Made by a program: the position numbers and the translations under genes
Assembly (NCBI GenBank): GCA_028280785.1
Contig: JANQLF010000210.1
Span: forward strand, 1 to 58,331
Length of the DNA: 58,331 nt
From: Planctomycetota bacterium
Lineage (GTDB): Bacteria > Planctomycetota > UBA11346
Direction: 5' to 3'
Notes under the pieces: generated by a model
Told to the model about the DNA's origin: nothing
Database searches by the model: none
The model's input: only the letters and a program-made list of their open reading frames with translations
In this document: positions 16,056 through 24,832 of the stretch, piece by piece
Position numbering within the stretch: the first letter of the stretch is position 1
Layout of the letters: each line of letters begins with the position of its first letter

Positions 16056-16928
16056 ATGGCTACTGCTGAAGCACTAACAAACGTTCAATTACCATTAGGC
16101 GAGGGCCCATGTTGGCACGCAGGTCACCAGGTTTTGTACTGGGTAAACATCGATGGCAAAGAATTACATCGCTTTAATCCAGCGTCCGGTGTTGATGATG
16201 TTTTTGTCCAAGACGAAATGGTCGGTACCGTTGCCCCTTACGGGGATGATGAATTAATAATTGCGCTGCAGAATTCGTTAATTGTGTTTAACCCCGCGGA
16301 CAATTCAAAACGCACACTCTGCGACTTTGCTGCTGGGGATGCGAATTTACGAAGTAATGATGGTAAATGTGATCCAGCTGGTCGTTTCTGGATTGGCAGT
16401 ATGCCATTTGATAGTTCTAAGGGGCTCGGTGATTTATATCGCTATGATGCTGACGGATCGTTAAATCATCAGCTTTCAGACATCGGTTGTTCTAATGGTT
16501 TAGCTTGGGATTTAAGTCGTTCACGCATGTATTACATCGACTCATCGAAAAAGCAGGTTTATAAATTCGATTATAACAACGATGATGGTTCTATTTCAAA
16601 TCAAGAAGTCTTTGTTGAATTTTCGGGCGACATGGGTGTGCCTGATGGCATGACCATTGATAATGATAATTGCATTTGGGTCGCGCAATGGGGTGGCCAC
16701 GGCGTTTCGCGTTTTGATCCCGATGGTAAATTCATGGAAAAAGTTGAGTGCCCAGCACAAAATGTCAGTGCCTGTACCTTTGGCGGTGATGGTAAGGGTG
16801 GCGATTTAAATGTGCTCTACATGACCACAGCCGGAAAAATGACTGAAGGTGGGACTGAGCATGATGGCTTGCTTTATAGATGCGAGGTAAACGCATCGGG
16901 GCAGGCGGCATATCATTTTAAAATTTGA
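16056..16928 (+). CDS. SMP-30/gluconolactonase-family sugar lactonase
   Basis: This 290-residue protein is a six-bladed beta-propeller of the SMP-30/LRE family. Metal-site motifs are in order: LGEGPCWHA near the start (metal-binding Glu), SNDGKCDPAGRFWIGSM (Asn and Asp), CSNGLAWDLSRSRMYYIDS, and VPDGMTIDNDNCIWVAQWGG (catalytic Asp region). Such enzymes hydrolyse aldonolactones in the oxidative sugar pathways. Next to rhamnose isomerase and mutarotase, a lactonase acting on L-rhamnono- or a related lactone is plausible, which would imply a second, non-phosphorylating branch. The matching dehydrogenase is not in the window. The gene ends at the start of a large intergenic stem. Confidence 0.88.
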   Translation: MATAEALTNVQLPLGEGPCWHAGHQVLYWVNIDGKELHRFNPASGVDDVFVQDEMVGTVAPYGDDELIIALQNSLIVFNPADNSKRTLCDFAAGDANLRSNDGKCDPAGRFWIGSMPFDSSKGLGDLYRYDADGSLNHQLSDIGCSNGLAWDLSRSRMYYIDSSKKQVYKFDYNNDDGSISNQEVFVEFSGDMGVPDGMTIDNDNCIWVAQWGGHGVSRFDPDGKFMEKVECPAQNVSACTFGGDGKGGDLNVLYMTTAGKMTEGGTEHDGLLYRCEVNASGQAAYHFKI

Positions 16929-17050
16929 TTTATAGCTAACTGGTATGTGTCTTAGCTTTGGTCTTAGTCTTAGTGCCCGAGACCGTAACTAAGACTAATA
17001 ATTGCGCCAGCAATGGACTAAGACCAATACTTATACTAGTTGGCTATAAA
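16929..17050. repeat. Intergenic long stem with TCTTAG/CTAAGA internal repeats
   Basis: The whole gap between convergent genes is an inverted repeat. TTTATAGCTAACT (16929-16941) pairs 12 of 13 with AGTTGGCTATAAA (17038-17050). Inside, GGTCTTAGTCTTAG-type runs at about 16950-16973 are matched by CTAAGACTA and CTAAGACCAATAC at about 16988-17030. It could act as a bidirectional terminator. The tandem TCTTAG units and terminal inverted repeats suggest a MITE-like insertion. Confidence 0.6.
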
Positions 17051-17054
17051 AGGA

Positions 17055-17369
17055 TTAGTCAATATGAAAAACTTCACGAATATCCGTGGCCACTGGTGAG
17101 TTGTCTTCATTGCTGGGCATAATATCACCCATATGCACCCACCACTTTTGGCAGATTTCGGTGGAGGCGATGGCGTTCCAACGCTCTTCATCTTCGATTT
17201 CCGCATAGGCAAATAATTGATGAGTCTCTTCGTGTAAGAAGATTGAGTAGTTGTGCACGCCGTGTTCTTTGAGGCAGGCTTCGAGCTCAGGCCAGATCGG
17301 ACGATGGCGTTTTTCGTATTCAGCGTGTTGATCAGGGTTCACAGACATAACGAAGGCTTTGCGAATCAT
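17055..17369 (-). CDS. rhaM: L-rhamnose mutarotase
   Basis: This 104-residue protein has the exact family length of RhaM and its diagnostic layout: [20 protein letters not shown] with active-site His22, [20 protein letters not shown], and the C-terminal WWVHMGDIM. It interconverts the alpha and beta anomers of L-rhamnopyranose, feeding the isomerase encoded at 13748. The fold is a ferredoxin-like dimer. GGAG lies at good spacing before the ATG. It is on the strand opposite the isomerase and lactonase and converges on them across the 16929-17050 stem, so it is separately transcribed. Confidence 0.95.
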   Translation of the reverse strand: MIRKAFVMSVNPDQHAEYEKRHRPIWPELEACLKEHGVHNYSIFLHEETHQLFAYAEIEDEERWNAIASTEICQKWWVHMGDIMPSNEDNSPVATDIREVFHID

Positions 17370-17468
17370 AATGAGCTCCAGGGATAGGTTATGAATTGAG
17401 ATTACAACGAAAGTCTGCCTACCTGCTCATATTAAGAAATATTTCTATTCTAGGTGAGTGCCGGGAGG

Positions 17469-17517
17469 GTCGAGCGCTGGCTCGACCACAGACTTTGGTG
17501 TCGAGCCAGCGCTCGAC
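17469..17517. repeat. REP-like palindrome, copy 1 (upstream of prfC)
   Basis: GTCGAGCGCTGGCTCGAC (17469-17486) and GTCGAGCCAGCGCTCGAC (17500-17517) are perfect reverse complements, an 18-bp stem with a 13-base loop. Each arm is itself nearly palindromic. A related copy lies at 19287-19351. The rest of 17370-17626 shows only the AGGAG ribosome site of prfC. Confidence 0.75.
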
Positions 17518-17626
17518 ATTTCCGGAGATGAATTCGAGTTAGTGCGCTGTTGCTCCAATCAATTGCATAACGTGAAAGTCCTTGCTAAGTCGGACATGTT
17601 CTAAGCATGCTGCGCCAGGAGTACTT

Positions 17627-19231
17627 GTGAGCGACGCTGCTATTCGTGCTGAGATTAAAAGTGCCTGCGAGAATCGCAGGACCTTTGCTATTATTAGTCA
17701 CCCAGACGCCGGTAAAACGACGCTGACGGAAAAGCTACTGTTGTACTCCGGTATGCTGCGCACGGCAGGTATGGTTGGTGGACGTAAAAATAGCAAAACT
17801 GCTGCTTCTGACTGGATGAGCATGGAACAAGAGCGCGGTATTTCGATTACCGCATCGGCCATGCAGTTTACCTACAAAGACACAGTAATTAATGTGATCG
17901 ATACGCCAGGTCACCAAGATTTCTGTGAAGACACCTATCGCAGTTTAACCGCTGCTGACTCTGTGATTATGGTCCTTGATGCAGCCAAGGGTGTCGAGGC
18001 ACAAACGATTAAATTATTCGATGCCTGTAAAATTCGCGGTATCCCAGTGATTACTTTTATTAATAAAATGGACTTACCGGCTCGTGATCCGCTCGAATTA
18101 ATGGCAGAAGTAGAAGAGGTTCTCGGTATTCACGCCGCTGCCTATAACTGGCCGATCGGTAATGGTCAGGGCTTTAAGGGCGTGGTTAATTGTGATAATA
18201 AAATTTGTGAATTGTATGAGCGCACTGCCGCAGGCGGTCAGCAAAAAGCTGCGGTTACCCATGTGCCGCTTGATCAATTAAAAGAACAAGATGGTGTCGA
18301 TCAGGCATTCGCAGATCAGGTTTTAGACGAAATGGAATTATTAGCCGAGGCTGGCAATCCATTTACCTTGGATGCCTATCGCAAGTTCGAGGTCACGCCG
18401 GTCTTCTTCGGCTCTGGTATGAATAACTTTGGTGTCGAACCATTATTCGATGCTTTAATTGAATTAGCGCCAAGCCCCCATGCACGTGTTGCTGATGAGG
18501 GCGAGGGTGAAATAGAACTCGATCCCGTTGAAGAGCCGTTTAGCGCCTATGTATTTAAAATGCAGGCCAATATGAATCCGAAGCACCGCGACTGCGTGGC
18601 CTTTATGCGCATTAATAGCGGTCGCTATGAAAAAGATTTACAAGTAAAACATCAGCGCTTGGGTAAAAAGATTCGATTATCACGTCCGCATAACTTAATG
18701 ATTAATGGACGTGAGACTGTCGATCTTGCTTATCCCGGTGACATTATCGGTGTGATTAATAACGGCAACTTTGCCATTGGCGATACGATTAGTTGTCGTG
18801 GTGAATATACCTATAAACCGTTGCCACAGTTCCAACCGGAATTATTCGCACGAATTCGCCCAAAAGATTTAGGCAAGCGTAAATCAATCGACAAAGGTTT
18901 AGTCCAATTGGTCTCTGAGGGTGCGGTGCAATTATTGCGTGAATACGGTCAGCATGCTGCCGATCCATTCATTGCTGCAGTTGGTCAATTACAATTTGAA
19001 GTCATGCAGCATCGTTTACTTGATGAATACGGTGTTGATACCGAATTAACCATGATGCCCTATTCGTCGAGTGCTTGGTTAGAAGGTGATCCTGATACCT
19101 TTAAAAAGCCATTTAATGCGGTTTATGTTTTAGATAATCGTGAACGCTTAATGGTGCTCTTCCGCGATGACTGGGAAAAACAACATGCCCGTCGCGAAAA
19201 TCCTGATCATCAATTATTAGATCACGCCTAA
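17627..19231 (+). CDS. prfC: Peptide chain release factor 3
   Basis: I start at GTG 17627 (SDAAIRAEIKSACENRRTF), because AGGAG lies five bases before it. A longer reading from TTG 17582 has no ribosome site. The 534-residue GTPase is close to the usual RF3 length. G1 SHPDAGKTTLTEKLL, an RF3-typical GGRKNSKTAASDWM, switch region EQERGISITASAMQF, G3 DTPGHQDFCEDTYR and G4 NKMD are all present. The C-terminal half has the RF3 signatures AVGQLQFEVMQHRL and YSSSAWLEGD. RF3 removes RF1 and RF2 from the ribosome after peptide release. It stands alone between two REP-like elements. Confidence 0.96.
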   Translation: MSDAAIRAEIKSACENRRTFAIISHPDAGKTTLTEKLLLYSGMLRTAGMVGGRKNSKTAASDWMSMEQERGISITASAMQFTYKDTVINVIDTPGHQDFCEDTYRSLTAADSVIMVLDAAKGVEAQTIKLFDACKIRGIPVITFINKMDLPARDPLELMAEVEEVLGIHAAAYNWPIGNGQGFKGVVNCDNKICELYERTAAGGQQKAAVTHVPLDQLKEQDGVDQAFADQVLDEMELLAEAGNPFTLDAYRKFEVTPVFFGSGMNNFGVEPLFDALIELAPSPHARVADEGEGEIELDPVEEPFSAYVFKMQANMNPKHRDCVAFMRINSGRYEKDLQVKHQRLGKKIRLSRPHNLMINGRETVDLAYPGDIIGVINNGNFAIGDTISCRGEYTYKPLPQFQPELFARIRPKDLGKRKSIDKGLVQLVSEGAVQLLREYGQHAADPFIAAVGQLQFEVMQHRLLDEYGVDTELTMMPYSSSAWLEGDPDTFKKPFNAVYVLDNRERLMVLFRDDWEKQHARRENPDHQLLDHA

Positions 19232-19286
19232 TAAGGTTTTGTTTAATTTTTCCTATTCAATTGCCTCACGGTTAATGGTATACAAT

Positions 19287-19351
19287 CGGGATGGTCGAGC
19301 GCCGGCTCGACCTGCAACGCTTTCTTGGTCGAGCCAGCGCTCGACCGTCCC
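19287..19351. repeat. REP-like palindrome, copy 2 (downstream of prfC)
   Basis: GGTCGAGCGCCGGCTCGACC (19293-19312) pairs with GGTCGAGCCAGCGCTCGACC (19327-19346), with one mismatch in the centre. Flanking CGGGA and TCCCG extend the stem. The arms match copy 1 at 17469-17517 almost base for base. A smaller GGGGA...TCCCC hairpin follows at 19397-19415. This is the only content I see in the gap 19232-19422. Confidence 0.75.
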
Positions 19352-19422
19352 GGGTGGCACCCGTAGAAATAAAATCAACCAGTAATGATTGCGAGTGGGG
19401 ACATTCGCGTTCCCCGGGAGAA

Positions 19423-20394
19423 TTACGGCAGGCGCTGTCCGCGTCCAGCTAAGAACAGACGGTACCAGTCATCTCGGCTTAATTGGATTGAGGCAGCATC
19501 GGCTGCAGCTTTAATCCGTTCTGGTTTGGTGCTACCAATAATAGGTTGAACAAAACCCGGAATACGCAGCAGCCATGCTAGCGAAATTGCCGATGGGCTG
19601 CAATTGTTTTGATGGGCAATAATTTGAATTTCTTCTTGTACTGATTTAATAATTTCTTGATCAGGATGTTCGTCAGCAACGGGGCGATCATCTAAAAATC
19701 CATGGGCCAGTGGTGACCACGCTTGAATGCAGATATTATGTAGTTGGCAATATTCGAGACAGGCGTCGTGATTAAACCCGCGGTCATTAATGTTCCAATC
19801 AACACCCGAGCTGATTAATTGACTATGGAGTATGCTTAATTGAATTTGATTAACCACGAGGGCATCATCGAGCTGCGATTGCAGTAAATCAATTTTACCA
19901 GGGCTGTGATTGCTCACACCAAAATGATTAACCAGGCCTTGTTGTTTTAAGTCGCGAAAAGCGCGCGCGACTTCTGATGCTTCCGCCAATGCGTCAGGGC
20001 GGTGGAGGGTTAATATGTCTAAGTAATCACACTGCAGGTTTTTAATGCTTTGCTCGGCACTGCGCATGATGTGTTCATAGCTGAAATTGTACTGTTGTGG
20101 ATTGTGTTCGGTGCCGGGACGAATGCCGCACTTACTTTGAATGACCATGCTTTCGCGCAGGTCTTTTCGTTTGGATAACCACTCACCAAATATTTTTTCT
20201 GATTTACCGCCGCAATAAATATCAGCGTGGTCGAAAAAATTGTAGCCGCTGCTAATAGCCTGATCTAATGCGGCATCAGCCTTTTCACGTGACTCGTCGC
20301 TTATGTCTTCAGGGCCCCAACCGCCGAGGGGCATGCAGCCATAGGCTAAGCAGGTGACGTGGAGGTCGGTATTGCCGAGTTGACGCGTATCCAT
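19423..20394 (-). CDS. Aldo/keto reductase family oxidoreductase (YdhF-like)
   Basis: I start at ATG 20394 (MDTRQLGNTDLHVTCLAYGC), preceded by AGGAG. A longer form from 20424 lacks a ribosome site. The 323-residue (beta/alpha)8 enzyme has the AKR tetrad: Asp and Tyr in FFDHADIYCGGKSE, Lys in VIQSKCGIRPG and His in ILTLHRPDAL. The NADPH site is near the C-terminus (PIIGSTKPERI). The motif set is closest to the YdhF-type reductases. The substrate is unknown. It is divergent from the rhomboid gene, whose start lies 57 bases away. Confidence 0.9.
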   Translation of the reverse strand: MDTRQLGNTDLHVTCLAYGCMPLGGWGPEDISDESREKADAALDQAISSGYNFFDHADIYCGGKSEKIFGEWLSKRKDLRESMVIQSKCGIRPGTEHNPQQYNFSYEHIMRSAEQSIKNLQCDYLDILTLHRPDALAEASEVARAFRDLKQQGLVNHFGVSNHSPGKIDLLQSQLDDALVVNQIQLSILHSQLISSGVDWNINDRGFNHDACLEYCQLHNICIQAWSPLAHGFLDDRPVADEHPDQEIIKSVQEEIQIIAHQNNCSPSAISLAWLLRIPGFVQPIIGSTKPERIKAAADAASIQLSRDDWYRLFLAGRGQRLP

Positions 20395-20451
20395 GTGGCG
20401 ACTCCTGTGTGCAGACTTTACCAATTACTGGGCTTTGTCATCATAGCAATA

Positions 20452-21027
20452 ATGAAAGACCGTTTGTTTGCAATCATCGTCTATATAGGTGGTTTTTTAG
20501 CGCTGATGTGGGCGGTCTTTATTACCGAGGCAAGCCTTGAAACATCCTTTCACCAATGGGGTATTTTACCCAGGACTTGGATTGGTTTACGCGGTATCCC
20601 GTGTACGGTTTTTTTACACGGCAATTTAGAGCATTTAGTGGCCAATTCGATTCCGTTTGCCATTTTGGGCAGCATTGTTGCGATGCATGGTTCCGCTGTG
20701 TTTTGGCGCGTCAGCAGTGAAATCATTGTTATGGGTGGGATTTTGGTGTGGATTTTTGGTGGCGAGAATTTCCATATTGGTGCGAGTGGTTTGGTCTTTG
20801 GTTATTTAGGTTACGTCTTGTTTTATGGTTGGTATGCCAAGCGCTTTGTGCCGTTAATTGTATCCTTAATTATTTTTCTTGTGTATGGCGGTGCATTACT
20901 TGGTGTCTTGCCAAGCGATCCGCATATCGCTTGGTATAGTCATTTATTTGGACTCTTTGCTGGTATCGGTGCCGCCAGTAGTGAAGCTGAAATCGCACGA
21001 CGCAAACGCAAAGGGGACTATGAATGA
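20452..21027 (+). CDS. Rhomboid-family intramembrane serine protease
   Basis: This 191-residue polytopic membrane protein has about six hydrophobic segments. The catalytic dyad is visible: Ser in HIGASGLVFGYLG (GxSG motif) and His in WYSHLFGLFAGI. A rhomboid-like loop (TVFLHGNLEHLVANS) corresponds to the conserved HxxxxHxxxN region of the second helix. It should cleave membrane-spanning substrates inside the inner membrane. I chose ATG 20452 because upstream codons overlap the divergent gene and add no membrane helix. The ribosome site is weak. It overlaps the next gene by four bases (ATGA), so the two are translated together. Confidence 0.87.
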   Translation: MKDRLFAIIVYIGGFLALMWAVFITEASLETSFHQWGILPRTWIGLRGIPCTVFLHGNLEHLVANSIPFAILGSIVAMHGSAVFWRVSSEIIVMGGILVWIFGGENFHIGASGLVFGYLGYVLFYGWYAKRFVPLIVSLIIFLVYGGALLGVLPSDPHIAWYSHLFGLFAGIGAASSEAEIARRKRKGDYE

Positions 21028-21686
21028 GCTATCAATTATCGATGCAGGATGGCAGCGCTTTACCATGGCCAAGTGAAAAAATCGTATGTGTCGGTCAAAA
21101 TTATGTGGCCCACATTGAGGAAATGGGGTCTAATCGGGTTAAAGACCCGGTTATTTTTATGAAGCCATCGACGGCTTTATGTGATTTACATCAGCCGCTG
21201 CGCTTACCTGATTTTTCAAATGATGTGCATCATGAAATTGAATTAGCAGTGATTATTGGAAAAACCGTGCGTCAGATTGCAGAGGCGGATGTAACGGATC
21301 ATATTCATGCATATGCTTTGGCGATCGATTTGACGGCACGTGATCTGCAAAAACAATTTAAAGAGCGAGGCCACCCGTGGGAATTAGCCAAGGCCTTTGA
21401 TGGATCCTGTCCTATTTCGACATGCATCCCAACAGCAGCTGTTGAAGATCCACAGGATGTCGAATTACAATTAACGGTAAATGGTGAAATTCGTCAGAGT
21501 GGAAACACAAGGATGATGATTCATTCCATTGATAAATTAATAACTTTTATCTCGCGCCATGTAACCTTGCTGCCAGGAGATGTTTTATTAACTGGTACAC
21601 CAGAAGGCGTTGGGCAACTTAAAAGTGGTGATATGTTAGAATGTCGGCTTGGAGAGGAATTAACGGTTGATACCATAATGAATTAA
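21024..21686 (+). CDS. Fumarylacetoacetate hydrolase family protein
   Basis: This 220-residue protein matches the short FAH branch (YcgM/FAHD1-like acylpyruvases). Family motifs are KIVCVGQNYVAHIEEMG, DPVIFMKPSTAL, HHEIELAVIIGK (metal-binding Glu residues), AYALAIDLTARDLQ, KAFDGSCPIS, and LLPGDVLLTGTPEGVG near the end. Such enzymes hydrolyse or decarboxylate acylpyruvate or oxaloacetate-like substrates with Mg. It is translationally coupled to the rhomboid gene, and I see no functional link between them. It converges with the adhesin gene at 21695 across a perfect 12-bp inverted repeat. Confidence 0.92.
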   Translation: MSYQLSMQDGSALPWPSEKIVCVGQNYVAHIEEMGSNRVKDPVIFMKPSTALCDLHQPLRLPDFSNDVHHEIELAVIIGKTVRQIAEADVTDHIHAYALAIDLTARDLQKQFKERGHPWELAKAFDGSCPISTCIPTAAVEDPQDVELQLTVNGEIRQSGNTRMMIHSIDKLITFISRHVTLLPGDVLLTGTPEGVGQLKSGDMLECRLGEELTVDTIMN

Positions 21687-21700
21687 TAAATTCATTATGG
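21673..21700. terminator. Perfect 12-bp inverted repeat at a convergent gene junction
   Basis: CCATAATGAATT (21673-21684), loop AATA, AATTCATTATGG (21689-21700). It covers the stop codons of both convergent genes. The stem is AT-rich and has no long T-run, so it is a possible bidirectional terminator or transcript-end stabiliser. Confidence 0.5.
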
Positions 21701-24700
21701 TGATGTTACGGTAAGTGTTACTTGCATTGCTTGTGGTGTGGCGGTTGTGCTGCCTGACGGAGAAGTGAAGCTCAATTTAAATGGATGTGTACTGCTAGCC
21801 GCTAGATTAGAAGTCAAACTTCTTGGTACGGAAAGATCGGTCTCAAAATTCGTTATTCCATCAGCTAACCCATCATTATCTGCATCTAGGTTGAAAACGA
21901 ACAGATTTGGTCCTGGACCATTCACTGATGAGTTAGTCCAGTTTGCCGAATCGCTTGCGCTGATTTCAACATCGATTGGGGAATTCCCTGCGTTTAATAT
22001 TGCATAAGAGAATGCTGATGAGGTTGCATTTGTTAACATTATGCCTAAAGGCATGGTCCTGGGTGCAGTAGTTCCATCACTCCATTGTAGATCTACAATT
22101 ATATTTAATTCTGTTACATTGAGATTGACTTGGTTTGGTGTAGATAGGTCTATGACACCTGTATAACCAATGGGCATTGTTACAGTTAGGGTATTATCGG
22201 TTAGTGCTCCAGCGTAAGTGAATAACGTATAAAGACCGGTGGTTAATCCGCCTGCATTTGTGACTGTCAGTGAGCCATCAAGGGTTAAGTTATTTGTAGT
22301 GCCAGTTAACGCGACTCTGTCACCTGTACCTGGTGCGCCCAAGTCAAAGCGTAAATCGCTGGTGTTATTTAAAGTTAAACTGGCTGGTGTGTCTTGGCTC
22401 ACTGTTAACGTGTTGACGTCAACACCCATAGCGCCTGGGCTTAAGGTACCACCGCCTGCTACAGTTACATTTCCTTGCACATTACCACTGCCACCGAGTG
22501 TTCCTGTTGCGCTGACATTTACAGCAAGACTTTGGACGGGGCCTTCGGTAAGGCGTACGTTACGATAAGAGGAAAAACCTCCGAGATTGCCATCATCGTC
22601 ACGAATCAATGTGATGTAATTTTGGTTACCAGTGTAGTGAGTGCCGATGGGAATATCAAAACTCATCCAGGTTCCTGCATTGCCCGGGTAATTTAAATAC
22701 GTCGCGTTGCCCCAGTTTTGGGTCCCATAAATGCGGAAATTCCTGTTTTGGGTAATACCGGTATTGTTGTCCATACCTATGGAGTGAATATCAGTTTCTT
22801 CAACTGTACTAAAGAATTCAAAGCTAATGCGAGTGGCTGCGGTTATATTGTAACCGTAGGCAAAGGTTAACCAGGTATTATCGGTCAGTGTAATAATGCG
22901 TCCGCCATTAGTAATAGCCCATAAATCATCTTGGTTTTGACCTCCATAATCGGCGATCCCGGCTGCATTAAATAATACAGGAGGAATATCGAGGTACATA
23001 TAGGCATTATTTATCAAGGTGCCATTTACGCTTGCAGTAGTGACATTAATGTCGCGATCAACGATTAAAGAGGCGCCGGCATTGACAGTCAGTGTGCTGA
23101 AAATTGGTTCAGTGCCACCTGAAAGGGTAGAGGTCCCATCAAAGAATGTGGTAGTGCCAGTTAAATTGACGCTGTTATTGCAAACCAAATTTCCTTGAAA
23201 AGTAGTGTTTGCTGCGGCGCTTAATGGACCAGTTGTAACGGTTGCGGTGCCAGCAATGGTAACCGCACTATTAATGTTGACGCCACCCGCTCCATTGAGA
23301 TTTAAATTATTGAGCGCAGCGCCATTTAAATCAAAAGTTTGATTGGCAGCGCCTGTGGCATTGGTGGTGTTGCCAGTCGCAGTAAATGTGCCGCCATTGA
23401 CTGTATAAGCTCCGGTAATATTGAAGGTGCCATTGGTATTAGAAAAGGTTCCGGAAGTTTGCGCGAATGCGTCAAGTGTAATGGTTTGATTATTGGCGTT
23501 AATAGTGCCACTGAAATTATCGATTTGTATGGAGGTAACGGTAATTGCAGCTGTTGCATTTACGGTCAATGCAGGTGAGTTAATATCAAATATAGCAAGG
23601 TGACTAGCTCCTGGAATACCAGCTCCACCAGCTCCACCAGAAACCGTTGACCAATTAGTGCCAGTATGCCAATCCGTGCCAGGGCCAACAAAATAACGGC
23701 CGTTGAGAACTGTTACAGGACCTGGCGCTGCATAAAAAGTCCCAGGGTTATTCATGTTATTATATTCAGTTTGAATCCATGAAGTTGGTCTCACAAATTG
23801 ACTAATGCGCACTTCATCGATCGTGCCTGACCATTGTTCGCCGCCTCCAGCGCGACCAATGTTAAATGCTGCCGTTGCATCAGTGCCTGGTGTAAATGCA
23901 CGTGGAGGATTGTAAGCGGTGCCATTGTGAATTAATAAGGCATTGGTGGTATCATAGGTTATGGTGAAATAAGCAGGCGTACCAGTGTAATCGGGATCAC
24001 CACCAGCTGTCCAGTTAGCTTCGCTGCCTTGACGACCGATACCTGGATTAACCGAGTTGTTAGTCGGATTGTAAAATTGCCAGCGGTTGTTATTAGCAGC
24101 CCAGGCATCACCTTTACATAACCAGGTGCGAAATCCGGTCATGCTGGTTTGTGAGACCCAGCCTTGCAGCGTAAATGCACCTGGGGTATCGAGATTGGGC
24201 ACGTCACCGGAGTTCATAATGGTAATTTGTTGACCACCATTAAACACCGCAGCCGCACCGATAGTGCCAGCAGCAGTGCGTGTCGGTTGATTGCCAGTAT
24301 TAATTGAATCCCAACCGTTACCTGTTGAATCGACATAATCGCCGGCGCTGCCAGTTGGGTTTTCTTCTAAATGCCAAACCGCTGTATACGACGACCATAC
24401 TTGATTGCGACCGATAACTGGATCATTAAATGCAGGAATAGAGGCACCGGCCGCACCCCACCAAATGTAAAAGCTTGTTGCAGCAACATTGTCTAAAGCA
24501 GGGATTTGCACCCAAATTTCAGCTGTCGGCGTACCACCGGGATTAAATGATACTAAATCAAAAGGAATTGGATTGAGTCCAGCTGCATCGGTGGTAAAGC
24601 GGATGTCACCACCGTTAGCCAGCGCATCTTGCGTGCCGTCATTGTCAATCATTTCTGCCGGTAATTCATTAGCGGTTAACAAAACGGGAAATGCAAGTTC

Positions 24701-24832
24701 GGCAGCAACGACTTGTGCTGGATTAGTCTGTAATTGTGATTGATAAGCCCAGTCATTGGGAAAGGTAACCGACCATGCATGTTGGCCGACGCAAATAAAG
24801 AGAAATAAGAGTAGGTATTTATTAAAACGCAT
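21695..24832 (-). CDS. Giant secreted adhesin-like protein: DUF2341, LamG, beta-helix, C-terminal subunit-like domain
   Basis: This 1045-residue protein has a signal peptide (YLLLFLFICVGQHAWS). About 45-130 is a DUF2341 domain (RFTTDAAGLNPIPFDL, IWVQIPALDN, FYIWWG). About 150-365 is a LamG/concanavalin-like domain ending WIQTEYNNMNNPGTFY. About 400-600 is a Thr/Asn/Gly-rich beta-helix. About 610-780 looks like a beta-sandwich, possibly carbohydrate-binding. About 785-910 has autotransporter-passenger-like repeats (GTLGGSGNVQGNVTVAGGG). The last 140 residues resemble the small subunit at 29741: LQWSDGTTAPRTMPLG against IEWDDG...APRTWALG, and both proteins end in TVTL/VTLTV strands. It has no barrel or sorting tail. 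It overlaps the upstream gene by 11 bases and is last in the operon. Predicted location is the cell surface. Confidence 0.82.
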   Translation of the reverse strand: MRFNKYLLLFLFICVGQHAWSVTFPNDWAYQSQLQTNPAQVVAAELAFPVLLTANELPAEMIDNDGTQDALANGGDIRFTTDAAGLNPIPFDLVSFNPGGTPTAEIWVQIPALDNVAATSFYIWWGAAGASIPAFNDPVIGRNQVWSSYTAVWHLEENPTGSAGDYVDSTGNGWDSINTGNQPTRTAAGTIGAAAVFNGGQQITIMNSGDVPNLDTPGAFTLQGWVSQTSMTGFRTWLCKGDAWAANNNRWQFYNPTNNSVNPGIGRQGSEANWTAGGDPDYTGTPAYFTITYDTTNALLIHNGTAYNPPRAFTPGTDATAAFNIGRAGGGEQWSGTIDEVRISQFVRPTSWIQTEYNNMNNPGTFYAAPGPVTVLNGRYFVGPGTDWHTGTNWSTVSGGAGGAGIPGASHLAIFDINSPALTVNATAAITVTSIQIDNFSGTINANNQTITLDAFAQTSGTFSNTNGTFNITGAYTVNGGTFTATGNTTNATGAANQTFDLNGAALNNLNLNGAGGVNINSAVTIAGTATVTTGPLSAAANTTFQGNLVCNNSVNLTGTTTFFDGTSTLSGGTEPIFSTLTVNAGASLIVDRDINVTTASVNGTLINNAYMYLDIPPVLFNAAGIADYGGQNQDDLWAITNGGRIITLTDNTWLTFAYGYNITAATRISFEFFSTVEETDIHSIGMDNNTGITQNRNFRIYGTQNWGNATYLNYPGNAGTWMSFDIPIGTHYTGNQNYITLIRDDDGNLGGFSSYRNVRLTEGPVQSLAVNVSATGTLGGSGNVQGNVTVAGGGTLSPGAMGVDVNTLTVSQDTPASLTLNNTSDLRFDLGAPGTGDRVALTGTTNNLTLDGSLTVTNAGGLTTGLYTLFTYAGALTDNTLTVTMPIGYTGVIDLSTPNQVNLNVTELNIIVDLQWSDGTTAPRTMPLGIMLTNATSSAFSYAILNAGNSPIDVEISASDSANWTNSSVNGPGPNLFVFNLDADNDGLADGITNFETDLSVPRSLTSNLAASSTHPFKLSFTSPSGSTTATPQAMQVTLTVTSP

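Noticed and set aside
17469-19351. Possible CRISPR repeats because GTCGAGC units recur
   Set aside because: The units form two hairpins 1.8 kb apart around prfC, with no regular spacers and no cas genes.
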